From assembly GCA_003163855.1 (NCBI GenBank), contig PLRJ01000219.1, positions 1 through 42,404 on the forward strand: a DNA stretch of 42,404 nucleotides, written 5' to 3'. The notes under the pieces were generated by a model, which did not search any database, was not told where the DNA came from, and worked only from the letters and a program-made list of their open reading frames with translations. The translations under genes were made by a program, and so were the position numbers. Origin of the DNA: Bryobacterales bacterium. GTDB taxonomy: Bacteria; Acidobacteriota; Terriglobia; Bryobacterales; Bryobacteraceae. Below, piece after piece: positions 33,757-42,404 of the stretch; the stretch's first letter is position 1; each line of letters opens with the position of its first letter.

Positions 33757-36700
33757 ATGTGGGTTAAAAGCCTTGGTTGCTTCCGAGGGCATCTTTTCTT
33801 GATTGGGCTACTAAGTGCGCGGCTTTTCGGGCAGACAAATGTGCTCACGCAGCACAACGACATCGGGCGCACGGGACTGAATTCGTCGGAAACCATTCTG
33901 ACGCCTGCCAACGTCGGTTCCGGCGCGTTCGGCAAGCTGTATAGTGTTACGCTCGACGGGCGGGCGATGACCCAGCCCCTTTATGTTTCCCAATTGTCGA
34001 TAAACGGGGTCCAGCACAGCGTCCTTTTTGTCGCTACGGAACATGACAGCGTCTACGCTCTGGACGCGAATGCAGAGGGCCAAGTCTTATGGCAGGCGAG
34101 CCTGCTAGACGCCGCGCATGGCGCCGCGCCGGGCGCGACAACAGTTCCCATAGCCAACACCGGCTGTCCCGATTCGATCGGGCCGGAGTATGGCATCACC
34201 GGTACACCCGTCATCGATCTGGCAAGCGGCACGTTGTATGTGGTTTCCAAGACTCTAGAGGGGGCGAATCCCTATCCTGTTCAAAGGGTTCACGCGCTTG
34301 ATATCACTACGGGTAACGAGAAATTTAACGGTCCGGCGACGGTCTCGGCGACGGTAGCGGGCACCGGCAACGGCAGCGTGGGTGGACAACTAAGCTTCGA
34401 TCCGAAATGGGAAAATCAGCGCCCCGGCCTGCTGTTCATCAACAATACGGTTTACGTCGGCTGGGGATCGCATTGCGATTTAGGTCCGTGGCACGGTTGG
34501 ATTATGGGCTACAGTCCAGCCAGCGGTACCCTGCAGCAAACCCAGGTTTGGGTGGCCAGTCCCAATGGCAGCGGTAACGGCATTTGGATGAGCGGCCTGG
34601 GCCTGGCTGCCGACAAGAATGGACCCAGCGGCTCGGCGCGCATGTTCGTAGCGACTGGGAACGGTGACTACGACGGCGAGACCAACTGGGGCGAGAGCCT
34701 GGTTAACCTGAACCTCGCCAGCTCTAGCAGCAGTCTTCCGGTCAGCGACTCCTTTACCCCCAACACCGAGGCGGCCCTGAACTTAGTGGATTACGACGTT
34801 GGATCCGCCGGCACCCTCATCCTCCCTGACTCGGCCGGAACCAGCAGCCATCCTCACCTGGTTATTCAACTGAGCAAGGCCGGCACGATGTTTCTGCTGG
34901 ACCGCGACAACCTGGGAGGGTACAACGCCAACGCGGACCAAGCGTTGCAGGAAGTTATTTTCGGCTCCTCCTACGGATACGGTATATGGGGCGGCGGGGC
35001 CTACTTTAACAGCAATTTTTACGTCTGGCCCGCAAACTCTAATATGTCGCAGTACAGCTTGTCGAACGGGCTGTTATCGTCCGCGCCGGTTGCGGTGAAT
35101 GCCTATCAGGAGCCGGGCAAGTTGACCGGCTATTACAATGGCACGTTTCTCGGCGCAACTCCGTCGATTTCGGCGAACGGCGTTAATAACGGTATTGTCT
35201 GGGCTAACGATACAGTAACCGATAAAGGCACTCCCACACAGATCCTCTTCGCTTTCAACGCCTCGAATGTTGCGCAGACCATCTGGAGCAGCCCGCGGTT
35301 TTCCGCCACCGATGGCGCCGGCACCTCTCAGAAGTTTGGTATTCCAACCATTGCGGACGGGCACGTTTATCTTGCCAGCAACAACGCGATCAACGTTTTC
35401 GGACTGCTGCCGGCGCCGCTGGTCTCGATTACCATCACACCGATTTCATACGCACTTGCGGCTGGAGCAACCCAGCAGTTCATTGCCACCGGGGTCTATG
35501 GCGACTCCAGCACGCAGGACCTGACCAGCATAGTCACGTGGACATCCAGCAGTGCCGCTGCCACTATCTCCGCTTCTGGTTTGGCCACCGGTGTAGCGGA
35601 AGGCAGTACTACCATTACGGCCAGCCTGAGCGGCATTAGTTCTGTACCGGTACCGCTTTATGTTAACGGGAACTTTCCTAGCACCAATATTGGCTCAGCC
35701 AGCGTGGCGCAAAACGTGTTCTTCACTTTTGCGAGCACGACGACTTTAGCGGCAACGCCCTGGGTGGTCCTGACAAACGGTGCGTCAAACCTGGACTTCC
35801 AGGCGGCCGCCACACAACCGGCGAACGTGTGTCAAGCCGGCCATACCTATAACGCGGGTGACGAATGCGTGGTTAGCGTTGTGTTCAGCCCCACGACACC
35901 GGGAGTGCGCGCGGGGGCGGTGCAACTGATAGGAGTTGGCAGCACTACAGTCGCCACCTCTTACATAAATGGTACGGGCGTCGGGCCGGCGCTGGCGTTT
36001 ACACCAGGGATTATCAGCACGGTGGCGGGTAACGGAACGGCAGGTTACCGCGGCGACAGCACTCAGGCGACGGGCGCGGAACTGTCTTTGCCAAGTGCCG
36101 TGGCAATGGATGGTGCGGGAAATCTATATATAGCGGACGCACAAAATAACGTTGTTCGAAAAGTCTCCGCGGGGGGCATAATAACGACGGTCGCGGGCAT
36201 TGGAACAGCGGGCTATAGCGGCGATAACGGGCCTGCCACCAGCGCCACTTTGAACGGTCCTCAGGGAGTGGCGCTAGACGGCGCGGGCAACCTGTACATT
36301 TCGGATACAAACAATAGCGTTGTGCGAGAGGTAAGCGCCGGCGGCACTATCACAACCATAGCGGGCACCGGAACGGCGAGCTACGGCGGAGATGGGGGCG
36401 CAGCGGCCAGCGCGCAGTTAAATTCCCCTTATGGATTGGCGGTTGATGGCGGGGGCAATCTGTACATTGCGGACAGCGGCAATAGCCTTGTGCGCGAAGT
36501 AAGCGCCAGCGGCATTATCACGTCGGTGGCGGGCACGGGCTTATGGGGTTACAGCGGGGATGGGGGCCCAGCCATCAGGGCGCAATTAGCTTCTCCCTTT
36601 GGCGTGGCGGTGGATAACGCCGGCAATCTGTATGTAGCCGACAGCGCCAACAGCCGCGTGCGCAAAGTAAACGCCAGCGGGATCATCACGACGGTTGCAG

Positions 36701-39700
36701 GCAATGGAACGACCGGCTACTCAGGCGATGGCGGCGTTGCAACCAGCGCGGAATTGGCTTTGCCCGCGGGCGTGGCGGTTGACAGCGCTGGAAATCTGTA
36801 TATCGCCGACACTACCAGCGGCGCTGTGCGCAAGGTGGATACTTCGGGCACCATCAGCACGGTGGCGGGGAACGGAACGTTGTCCTATACCGGCGACGCG
36901 GGCCCGGCGACTAGCGCGACACTGAATGGACCAACCGCCGTGACGGTGGCGAGTTTGGGCAATTTGTATATTGCCGACGCCAGTAACAATGTGGTTCGCA
37001 TGGTGAACGTAACGTCGTCGGCGCTGGCCATTGCCTCCGCTACAACCGGTCCGGCTGTTATAGCGAAGAGCGTGGTGGTTTCCAACGTAGGTGATGCGTC
37101 TTTGAACTTGACTGCCTTCACCATCTCCAGCAACTTCACGATCGCGACCGGTACGAATGTCTGTGCGGCGGCTACCTCCCTGACGCCGGGCACGAACTGC
37201 ACTTTGCCAGTGGAATTGCAACCAACGACGCCCGGCAATACAGTTACCGGTTCGCTCAGCGTCACGGACAATGCACCCAACAATCCCCAAATTATTAGCT
37301 TGAGCGGATTAAGTCTGGTGGGCGTAACTATCAACACCTTGCCTTCGGGTCTAGCGGTGAGCATTGATGGCGGCAGCGCGCAAACGGCTCCGGTCAGCGT
37401 GGGTTGGAAAGTGGGAGACAAGCACACCATCACGGCGGCATCGCCGCAGGGCTCCATGGGAACGCGCTATACCTTCACCGGTTGGTCGGACGGAACGACC
37501 ACGACCAGCGATTCGATTACGGCAGGACCTGGCACAACGAGCTACACGGCTAACTTCAGCACGGCTTATCTGCTGAGCACCTTCTTCAGTCCCGCGGGCG
37601 CCGGAACAGTGACGCCTAGCGTGCCCTCGCCCACAGGCGACGGCTATTATTCCGCCAACACGACGTTGACTTTGACGGCGACGGCCAGCAACTCAGCCAA
37701 TCCATTCTCGAATTGGACCGGGAGCAGCGCTAGCACCAGCAATCCGCTCTCGATCACCATGAATGGTCCCCTCAGCGAGACGGCCAATTTCGGCAGCAAT
37801 TCCGGCACGAGCAGCATGGCCCCGCTGGCGTATGAGCCGTTCGGCGAAGCTGCTGGAACGCCGCTGAGTGGCGCCAGCGGCAGCGGCGATAGCGGCTGGG
37901 CAGCACCCTGGGTTGAACAGGGTGGCGAAACGGTTACGCCGGGCTATGAAACCGCTTCCGCCAATCCACTTACGTACGCGAGTCTGGCTACTACCGGCAC
38001 CTATGCCATTGGCGGCTACAGCTACCAAAGCGCTGGGCGGCAGTTGAATGTGGCTTCGACGGGCCCGTTCAGCCCGTATCTGGCAAATGGTTTGATTGGA
38101 GCAGCCGGGCAGACCGTCTGGTTGAGTTTCTTGCTGCGCGAGGACGCTAATCCCAGCAACGGGCAAATTAACGCGATCTTTTTGACCCCGGACAGCGGCA
38201 TCAGTGCCTGGGTGCCGCAGACTGGCATCGGTGTGGGATATTTCGGCACGAGTCCGTATTGGGGTCTGCAGCTGGATAATGGCACCCCGATTCTTTCCAA
38301 TGTTCCGGTGGTACAAGGGCAAACGGTCTTCATGGTGGTGGGCATTACCTTTGGGGCGAGCAACGAAATTAACCTGTATGTCAATCCGAGTTCGCTAGGC
38401 GGCGGAGCGCCGGCCACCCCGACTTTGCAATTGACGACGGCCGCCAATGTGGCTTTCGAAACACTGTCCTATCTGGGTGGCTATCAGACTAATGTCAGCT
38501 CGCTTAGCGACATTCGCTTCGGGTCCAGCTACGCGGCGGTCACGCCCAGCACACTCAGCAGCCAGACCATCACCTTCACCGCGCCGACGTCGCCGGTGAC
38601 TTATCCGGTCTCTCCGATTACGTTATCGGCGACGGCGAGTTCGGGCTTGACAGTAAGCTTTAGCGTGCTCTCAGGGCCGGGATCGATTACGGGCAATACG
38701 CTGACTGTGACCGGTACGGGAACGATTGTGATTGCTGCCAACCAGGCGGGAAACAGCACTTATGCGGCAGCTCCGCAAGTAACACAGAGCATTGTGGTGA
38801 ATGCCGCTTTGTCCCCCCAGACCATCACCTTTACCGCGCCGACATCGCCGGTTACTTATCCGGTCTCTCCGATTACGTTATCGGCGACGGCGAGTTCGGG
38901 CTTGGCAGTAAGCTTTAGCGTGCTCTCAGGACCGGGATCGATCACTGGAAATACTTTGACAGTGACTGGGTCGGGAACGATTGTGATTGCTGCCAACCAG
39001 GCAGGCAATAGCAGCTACGCGGCAGCGCCGCAGGTTACCCAGAGCGTTATCGTGAATGCTCTTTCATCCCAGACCATCACCTTTACCGCGCCGACATCGC
39101 CGGTGACTTATCCGGTCTCTCCGATTACGTTATCGGCGACGGCGAGTTCCGGACTGACAGTAAGCTTTAGCGTGCTCTCAGGGCCGGGATCGATTACGGG
39201 CAATACGCTGACTGTGACCGGTACGGGAACGATTGTGATTGCTGCCAACCAGGCAGGCAATAGCAGCTATGCGGCAGCGCCGCAGGTGACGCAGAGCATT
39301 GTGGTGAATGCTCTTTCATCCCAGACCATCACCTTTACCGCGCCGACATCGCCGGTTACTTATCCGGTCTCTCCGATTATGTTATCGGCGACGGCGAGTT
39401 CGGGACTGACAGTAAGCTTTAGCGTGCTCTCAGGGCCGGGATCGATCACTGGAAATACTTTGACAGTGACTGGGTCGGGAACGATTGTGATTGCTGCCAA
39501 CCAGGCAGGCAACAGCAGCTACGCGGCAGCGCCGCAGGTGACGCAGAGCATTGTGGTGAATGCCGCTTTGTCCCCCCAGACCATCACCTTTACCGCGCCG
39601 ACATCGCCGGTGACTTATCCGGTCTCTCCGATTACGTTATCGGCGACGGCGAGTTCGGGCTTGGCAGTAAGCTTTAGCGTGCTCTCAGGACCGGGATCGA

Positions 39701-42404
39701 TTACGGGCAGCACGCTGACGGCGACCGGCACGGGAACGATTGTGATTGCGGCGAATCAAGCGGGCAATAGCAGCTACGCAGCGGCGCCACAGGTTACCCA
39801 GAGCATTGTGGTGAATGCTGCATCCACCGGCACGGTACTCGCCTATGAGCCGTTCGGCGAGACGTCAGGAACGCCGCTAAGTGGCGCGACGGGCAGCGGC
39901 GACAGCGGCTGGAACGCAGCCTGGGTGGAACAGTTTGGCGAAACGGCCGTTCCGGGTTATGAAACAGCTTCTGCCAATCCGCTGACGTACGCGGGTCTGG
40001 TTACCACCAGCAGTTACGCCATTGGCGGCTACAGCTACCAGAGCGCCGGGCGGCAGCTGAACGTGGCTTCGACAGGGCCCTTCAGTACCTATCTGAGCAA
40101 TGGCCTGATTGGAGCGTCCGGGCAGACTGTCTGGCTCAGCTTCCTGTTGCGTGAAGATGCCAACCCCAGCAACGGGCAAATCAACGCGATCTTCTTAACC
40201 CCAGAGAGCGGGATCAATGTCTGGGTGCCGCAAACGGGTATTGGCATTGGCTATTTCGGCACGAGTGCCGATTGGGGTTTGCAACTGAATAATGGCACTC
40301 CGATTCTTTCCAGCGTGCCGGTGGTGAAAGGGCAAACCGTTCTGATGGTGGCAAGCATCACTTTTGGGGCGACGAACCAGATCAACCTATATGTCAATCC
40401 GACATCGCTGGGCGGCGAGGCGCCGGCCACAGCGAGCGCGCAACTGACGACGGCAGCTAGCGTAGCTTTCCAGACGTTGTCGTATCTCGGAGGTTATCAG
40501 GCTAACGTCAGTTCGCTAAGCGATATTCGCTTCGGATCCAGTTACGCGGCGGTGACACCCACTGCGCAGACTGCACAGAGCCAGACCATCACCTTCACCG
40601 CACCCACTTCGCCAGTGACTTATCCGGTCTCACCGATTACTTTATCGGCGACGGCCAGTTCCGGATTGGCGGTTAACCTGAGCGTGCTGTCAGGACCCGG
40701 ATCGATCACGGGCAATACGCTGACGGTGACAGGCACGGGAACGATTGTCATTGCTGCCAATCAGGCCGGGAATAGCAGTTACGCGGCGGCGCCGCAGGTG
40801 ACTCAGAGCCTGGTGGTGAATGCCGCCAGTGGTTTATCCCAGACCATCACCTTCACCGCGCCGACTTCGCCGGTGACGTATCCAGTCGCTCCAATTACTC
40901 TGTCGGCGACGGCTAGTTCGGGGTTGACAGTGACCTTCAGCGTGCTCTCGGGGCCGGGATCGATCTCGGGCACCACGCTTACTGTGAACGGTACAGGTAC
41001 GATTGTGATCGCCGCCAACCAAGCGGGGAACGGCAGCTACGCGGCGGCGCCGCAGGTGACCCAAAGCCTCGTGGTGAATGCTGGCAGTGGTTTGTCCCAG
41101 ACGATTACCTTCACCGCGCCGACATCGCCGGTCACTTATCCGGTTTCTCCGATTACGTTATCGGCCACGGCCAGTTCGGGGCTCACCGTGACGTTCAGCG
41201 TGATCTCTGGGCCAGGATCGATCACGGGCACCACCCTGACTGTGACTGGCACGGGAACGATTGTGATCGCTGCCAATCAGGCAGGCAATGCCACCTACGC
41301 GGCGGCGGCGCAGGTGACGCAGAGCCTGGTGGTGAATACTGGTTCATCCGGCGCCGTGCTCGCCTATGAACCGTTCGGCGAAGCTTCCGGCACGCCTCTA
41401 AATGGCGCTACGGGCAGTGGAGACAGTGGTTGGAACGCAGCCTGGGTGGAGCAGACTGGCGCAACAGCCGCGCCGGGCTACCAGACTGCCTCCGCCAATC
41501 CGCTAACCTACACGGGTCTGGTTACCACCAGCAACTACGCCATTGGCGGCTACGTCTACCAAAGCGCTGGTCGGCAATTAAACGTCGCTTCGACGGGCCC
41601 CTTCGGCACCTATTTGTCCAACGGCCTGATTGGAGCGTCAGGGCAAACCGTCTGGCTCAGTTTCCTACTGCGTGAGGACGCTAATCCCAACAACGGTCAA
41701 ATCAATGCTATCTTCCTGACGGCGGATGGAGGCATCGGTGCCTGGTTGCCGCAAACCGGCATCGGCATTGGCTACTTCGGCTCAAGCGCCTATTGGGGTC
41801 TGCAACTTAATAGTGGCACTCCGATTCTCTCCAATGTTCCGGTGGTGCAAGGACAAACGGTTCTGATGGTCGTAAGCGTTACCTTTGGGGCGACGAACCA
41901 AGTGAACCTGTACGTCAATCCGGCTTCGCTTGGCGGCGCCGCGCCGGCCACCGCGAGCGCGCAACTGACAACGGCAGCCAGCATAGCTTTCCAAACGCTT
42001 TCGTATCTGGGTGGCTATCAAGCCAATGTCAGTTCGCTCGGCGACATTCGCTTTGGAGCCACCTACGCGGCGGTGACGCCCACTACACAAGCCACACAGA
42101 GCAGCCAGACGATCACATTCACCGCGCCGACATCGCCGATCATTTATCCGGTTTCTCCGATTACGTTATCGGCGACCGCCAGTTCCGGCTTGGCCGTCAC
42201 CTTCAGCGTGCTTTCAGGACCGGGATCTATTACAGGCAACACGCTGACTGTGACCGGTACGGGAACGATTGTGATCGCTGCCAATCAGGCCGGTAATGCC
42301 ACTTACGCAGCGGCGCCCCAGGTGACCCAGAGCATCGTGGTGAATGCCGGCAGTGGTTTATCCCAGACCATCACCTTTACCGCGCCAACATCACCGGTCA
42401 CTTA
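33757..42404 (+). CDS. giant secreted modular repeat protein (C-terminus beyond window)
   Basis: At least 2,882 residues are open to the window edge. The ATG at 33757 has no clear ribosome site but gives a signal peptide (HLFLIGLLSARLFGQ). Domains in order: a PQQ-like propeller of about 525 residues (LTQHNDIGRTGLNSSETIL, YGITGTPVIDLASGTLYVV); a BIG2-type Ig domain (about 555-635); an ASH/choice-of-anchor-D-like Ig domain (640-745); six NHL repeats (752-1087); a second ASH-like domain (to about 1187); InlB-type beta repeats (RYTFTGWSDGT, NPFSNWTGSS, to about 1355); then modules A1, five B, A2, three B, A3 and at least two B. No catalytic motif is seen. A giant adhesin or matrix protein is the best guess. 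The anchor or sorting signal would lie outside the window. Confidence 0.9.
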   Translation, partial: MWVKSLGCFRGHLFLIGLLSARLFGQTNVLTQHNDIGRTGLNSSETILTPANVGSGAFGKLYSVTLDGRAMTQPLYVSQLSINGVQHSVLFVATEHDSVYALDANAEGQVLWQASLLDAAHGAAPGATTVPIANTGCPDSIGPEYGITGTPVIDLASGTLYVVSKTLEGANPYPVQRVHALDITTGNEKFNGPATVSATVAGTGNGSVGGQLSFDPKWENQRPGLLFINNTVYVGWGSHCDLGPWHGWIMGYSPASGTLQQTQVWVASPNGSGNGIWMSGLGLAADKNGPSGSARMFVATGNGDYDGETNWGESLVNLNLASSSSSLPVSDSFTPNTEAALNLVDYDVGSAGTLILPDSAGTSSHPHLVIQLSKAGTMFLLDRDNLGGYNANADQALQEVIFGSSYGYGIWGGGAYFNSNFYVWPANSNMSQYSLSNGLLSSAPVAVNAYQEPGKLTGYYNGTFLGATPSISANGVNNGIVWANDTVTDKGTPTQILFAFNASNVAQTIWSSPRFSATDGAGTSQKFGIPTIADGHVYLASNNAINVFGLLPAPLVSITITPISYALAAGATQQFIATGVYGDSSTQDLTSIVTWTSSSAAATISASGLATGVAEGSTTITASLSGISSVPVPLYVNGNFPSTNIGSASVAQNVFFTFASTTTLAATPWVVLTNGASNLDFQAAATQPANVCQAGHTYNAGDECVVSVVFSPTTPGVRAGAVQLIGVGSTTVATSYINGTGVGPALAFTPGIISTVAGNGTAGYRGDSTQATGAELSLPSAVAMDGAGNLYIADAQNNVVRKVSAGGIITTVAGIGTAGYSGDNGPATSATLNGPQGVALDGAGNLYISDTNNSVVREVSAGGTITTIAGTGTASYGGDGGAAASAQLNSPYGLAVDGGGNLYIADSGNSLVREVSASGIITSVAGTGLWGYSGDGGPAIRAQLASPFGVAVDNAGNLYVADSANSRVRKVNASGIITTVAGNGTTGYSGDGGVATSAELALPAGVAVDSAGNLYIADTTSGAVRKVDTSGTISTVAGNGTLSYTGDAGPATSATLNGPTAVTVASLGNLYIADASNNVVRMVNVTSSALAIASATTGPAVIAKSVVVSNVGDASLNLTAFTISSNFTIATGTNVCAAATSLTPGTNCTLPVELQPTTPGNTVTGSLSVTDNAPNNPQIISLSGLSLVGVTINTLPSGLAVSIDGGSAQTAPVSVGWKVGDKHTITAASPQGSMGTRYTFTGWSDGTTTTSDSITAGPGTTSYTANFSTAYLLSTFFSPAGAGTVTPSVPSPTGDGYYSANTTLTLTATASNSANPFSNWTGSSASTSNPLSITMNGPLSETANFGSNSGTSSMAPLAYEPFGEAAGTPLSGASGSGDSGWAAPWVEQGGETVTPGYETASANPLTYASLATTGTYAIGGYSYQSAGRQLNVASTGPFSPYLANGLIGAAGQTVWLSFLLREDANPSNGQINAIFLTPDSGISAWVPQTGIGVGYFGTSPYWGLQLDNGTPILSNVPVVQGQTVFMVVGITFGASNEINLYVNPSSLGGGAPATPTLQLTTAANVAFETLSYLGGYQTNVSSLSDIRFGSSYAAVTPSTLSSQTITFTAPTSPVTYPVSPITLSATASSGLTVSFSVLSGPGSITGNTLTVTGTGTIVIAANQAGNSTYAAAPQVTQSIVVNAALSPQTITFTAPTSPVTYPVSPITLSATASSGLAVSFSVLSGPGSITGNTLTVTGSGTIVIAANQAGNSSYAAAPQVTQSVIVNALSSQTITFTAPTSPVTYPVSPITLSATASSGLTVSFSVLSGPGSITGNTLTVTGTGTIVIAANQAGNSSYAAAPQVTQSIVVNALSSQTITFTAPTSPVTYPVSPIMLSATASSGLTVSFSVLSGPGSITGNTLTVTGSGTIVIAANQAGNSSYAAAPQVTQSIVVNAALSPQTITFTAPTSPVTYPVSPITLSATASSGLAVSFSVLSGPGSITGSTLTATGTGTIVIAANQAGNSSYAAAPQVTQSIVVNAASTGTVLAYEPFGETSGTPLSGATGSGDSGWNAAWVEQFGETAVPGYETASANPLTYAGLVTTSSYAIGGYSYQSAGRQLNVASTGPFSTYLSNGLIGASGQTVWLSFLLREDANPSNGQINAIFLTPESGINVWVPQTGIGIGYFGTSADWGLQLNNGTPILSSVPVVKGQTVLMVASITFGATNQINLYVNPTSLGGEAPATASAQLTTAASVAFQTLSYLGGYQANVSSLSDIRFGSSYAAVTPTAQTAQSQTITFTAPTSPVTYPVSPITLSATASSGLAVNLSVLSGPGSITGNTLTVTGTGTIVIAANQAGNSSYAAAPQVTQSLVVNAASGLSQTITFTAPTSPVTYPVAPITLSATASSGLTVTFSVLSGPGSISGTTLTVNGTGTIVIAANQAGNGSYAAAPQVTQSLVVNAGSGLSQTITFTAPTSPVTYPVSPITLSATASSGLTVTFSVISGPGSITGTTLTVTGTGTIVIAANQAGNATYAAAAQVTQSLVVNTGSSGAVLAYEPFGEASGTPLNGATGSGDSGWNAAWVEQTGATAAPGYQTASANPLTYTGLVTTSNYAIGGYVYQSAGRQLNVASTGPFGTYLSNGLIGASGQTVWLSFLLREDANPNNGQINAIFLTADGGIGAWLPQTGIGIGYFGSSAYWGLQLNSGTPILSNVPVVQGQTVLMVVSVTFGATNQVNLYVNPASLGGAAPATASAQLTTAASIAFQTLSYLGGYQANVSSLGDIRFGATYAAVTPTTQATQSSQTITFTAPTSPIIYPVSPITLSATASSGLAVTFSVLSGPGSITGNTLTVTGTGTIVIAANQAGNATYAAAPQVTQSIVVNAGSGLSQTITFTAPTSPVT
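36010..37017 (+). repeat. six exact 168-base NHL repeats
   Basis: Units begin at 36010, 36178, 36346, 36514, 36682 and 36850, each exactly 56 codons with no indel. Each follows the pattern I-I-T-T-V-A-G-x-G-T, G-Y-S-G-D-G-G, L-x-x-P-x-G-V-A-V-D, G-N-L-Y-I-A-D, V-R-K-V. Six NHL units are enough for one closed six-bladed propeller, a typical ligand or protein binding fold. Confidence 0.92.
37828..38562 (+). repeat. A module, copy 1 (about 245 residues)
   Basis: It starts AYEPFGEAAGTPLSGASGSG and contains AIGGYSYQSAGRQLNVAS, TVWLSFLLREDANPSNGQIN, GIGVGYFGTSPYWGLQL and LSYLGGYQTNVSSLSDIRFG. The opening resembles the EPF...AGT.L.G..GG.GW start of many secreted proteins of Verrucomicrobia and Planctomycetes. 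A concanavalin-like jelly-roll is plausible from length and strand-rich pattern, but the fold is inferred. Confidence 0.8.
38563..39840 (+). repeat. B modules 1-5 (tandem Ig-like repeats, about 84-85 residues)
   Basis: Units begin at 38563, 38818, 39070, 39322 and 39577. Each encodes QTITFTAPTSPVTYPVSPI, then LSATASSGL, FSVLSGPGSITG, GTIVIAANQAGN and AAPQVTQSIVVNA. They resemble MBG/Ig-like repeats common in bacterial surface proteins. Copies are nearly identical at the DNA level. Linkers before units 2 and 5 match (GCCGCTTTGTCCCCC) and those before 3 and 4 match (GCTCTTTCATCC), showing block duplication. Confidence 0.9.
39841..40581 (+). repeat. A module, copy 2
   Basis: This copy has 247 codons, begins AYEPFGETSGTPLSGATGSG and is strongly similar to copy 1 throughout, with scattered substitutions such as GINVWVPQTGIGIGYFG. 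It is 2,013 bases downstream of copy 1, so the A plus B-array unit has been duplicated as a whole with a different number of B units. Confidence 0.85.
40582..41361 (+). repeat. B modules 6-8
   Basis: Units begin at 40582, 40840 and 41098, with 86-codon spacing. They diverge more from units 1-5 than those do among themselves (SGLAVNLSVLSG, SGLTVTFSVLSG, SGLTVTFSVISG). Linkers here are of a different type (GCCGCCAGTGGTTTATCC and a close variant). Confidence 0.9.
41362..42105 (+). repeat. A module, copy 3
   Basis: This copy has 248 codons and begins AYEPFGEASGTPLNGATGSG. It is closer to copy 2 than to copy 1 by eye (both share GWNAAWVEQ, while copy 1 has GWAAPWVEQ). It starts 1,521 bases after copy 2. 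Confidence 0.85.
42106..42404 (+). repeat. B modules 9 and 10 (the latter cut by the window edge)
   Basis: Units begin at 42106 and 42364, 258 bases apart. Unit 9 has PTSPIIYPVSPITLS where others have PVTYPVSPI. Unit 10 is truncated after about 13 codons, so the array continues past the window. Confidence 0.88.

Noticed and set aside
36721-38447. Long minus-strand open frames (up to 209 codons) opposite the giant gene
   Set aside because: They are opposite-strand shadows of the repeat-rich coding frame and show no domain or ribosome site.
38563-42404. Regular repeats suggesting a CRISPR array
   Set aside because: The repeats are 250-260 bases, lie in one continuous reading frame and encode an Ig-like motif; there are no short repeats with unique spacers.

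Overview
The window looks like a piece of an acidobacterial chromosome, most like the Solibacter/Bryobacter group. This is inferred from content: three very large Oar-type TonB-dependent receptors with an N-terminal carboxypeptidase-regulatory-like domain, many exported enzymes with Tat-like leaders, a CRTAC1-type FG-GAP/UnbV protein, PQQ and GMC dehydrogenases, and a giant repeat-rich secreted protein. I ran no database search, so family names rest on motifs I could read. The window is cut at both ends: the first receptor lacks its C-terminus and the last protein runs off the right edge.

Layout. 1-3771: a TonB-dependent receptor (minus) divergent from an exported UxuA-like TIM-barrel protein. 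3843-8725: a compact minus-strand chemotaxis cluster, in transcription order globin-coupled methyl-accepting protein, CheY, CheB, CheR, CheX, with no cheA or cheW. 9444-15457: a second receptor with a long structured leader, converging on an S9 peptidase across a strong bidirectional terminator. 15791-16990: a membrane acyltransferase. 17589-22568: an AraC regulator, a PQQ-dependent dehydrogenase, and a divergent pair encoding the small and large subunits of a GMC-type dehydrogenase. 22816-28801: a third receptor in a likely operon with an exported amidohydrolase and a TPR protein. 28738-31718 (minus): a metal-dependent amidohydrolase followed by a CRTAC1-like propeller protein, its end overlapping the TPR gene. 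31969-33588: an exported amidase. 33757 to the edge: at least 2,882 residues of a secreted giant built from a PQQ-like propeller, Ig-like domains, six exact 56-residue NHL repeats, and alternating blocks of a ~245-residue module (A) and an ~85-residue module (B).

How they may work together (inference): the receptors would import large or scarce substrates, while the exported peptidase, amidase, amidohydrolases and dehydrogenases process them in the periplasm. The globin-coupled receptor with CheY/CheB/CheR/CheX suggests oxygen- or gas-responsive signalling that borrows a histidine kinase encoded elsewhere. The most unusual items are the A/B nested-repeat giant, the CheA-less globin chemoreceptor cluster, the structured leader before the second receptor, and a short CTAA/TTA-GTACC-like motif recurring upstream of several surface or exported proteins.
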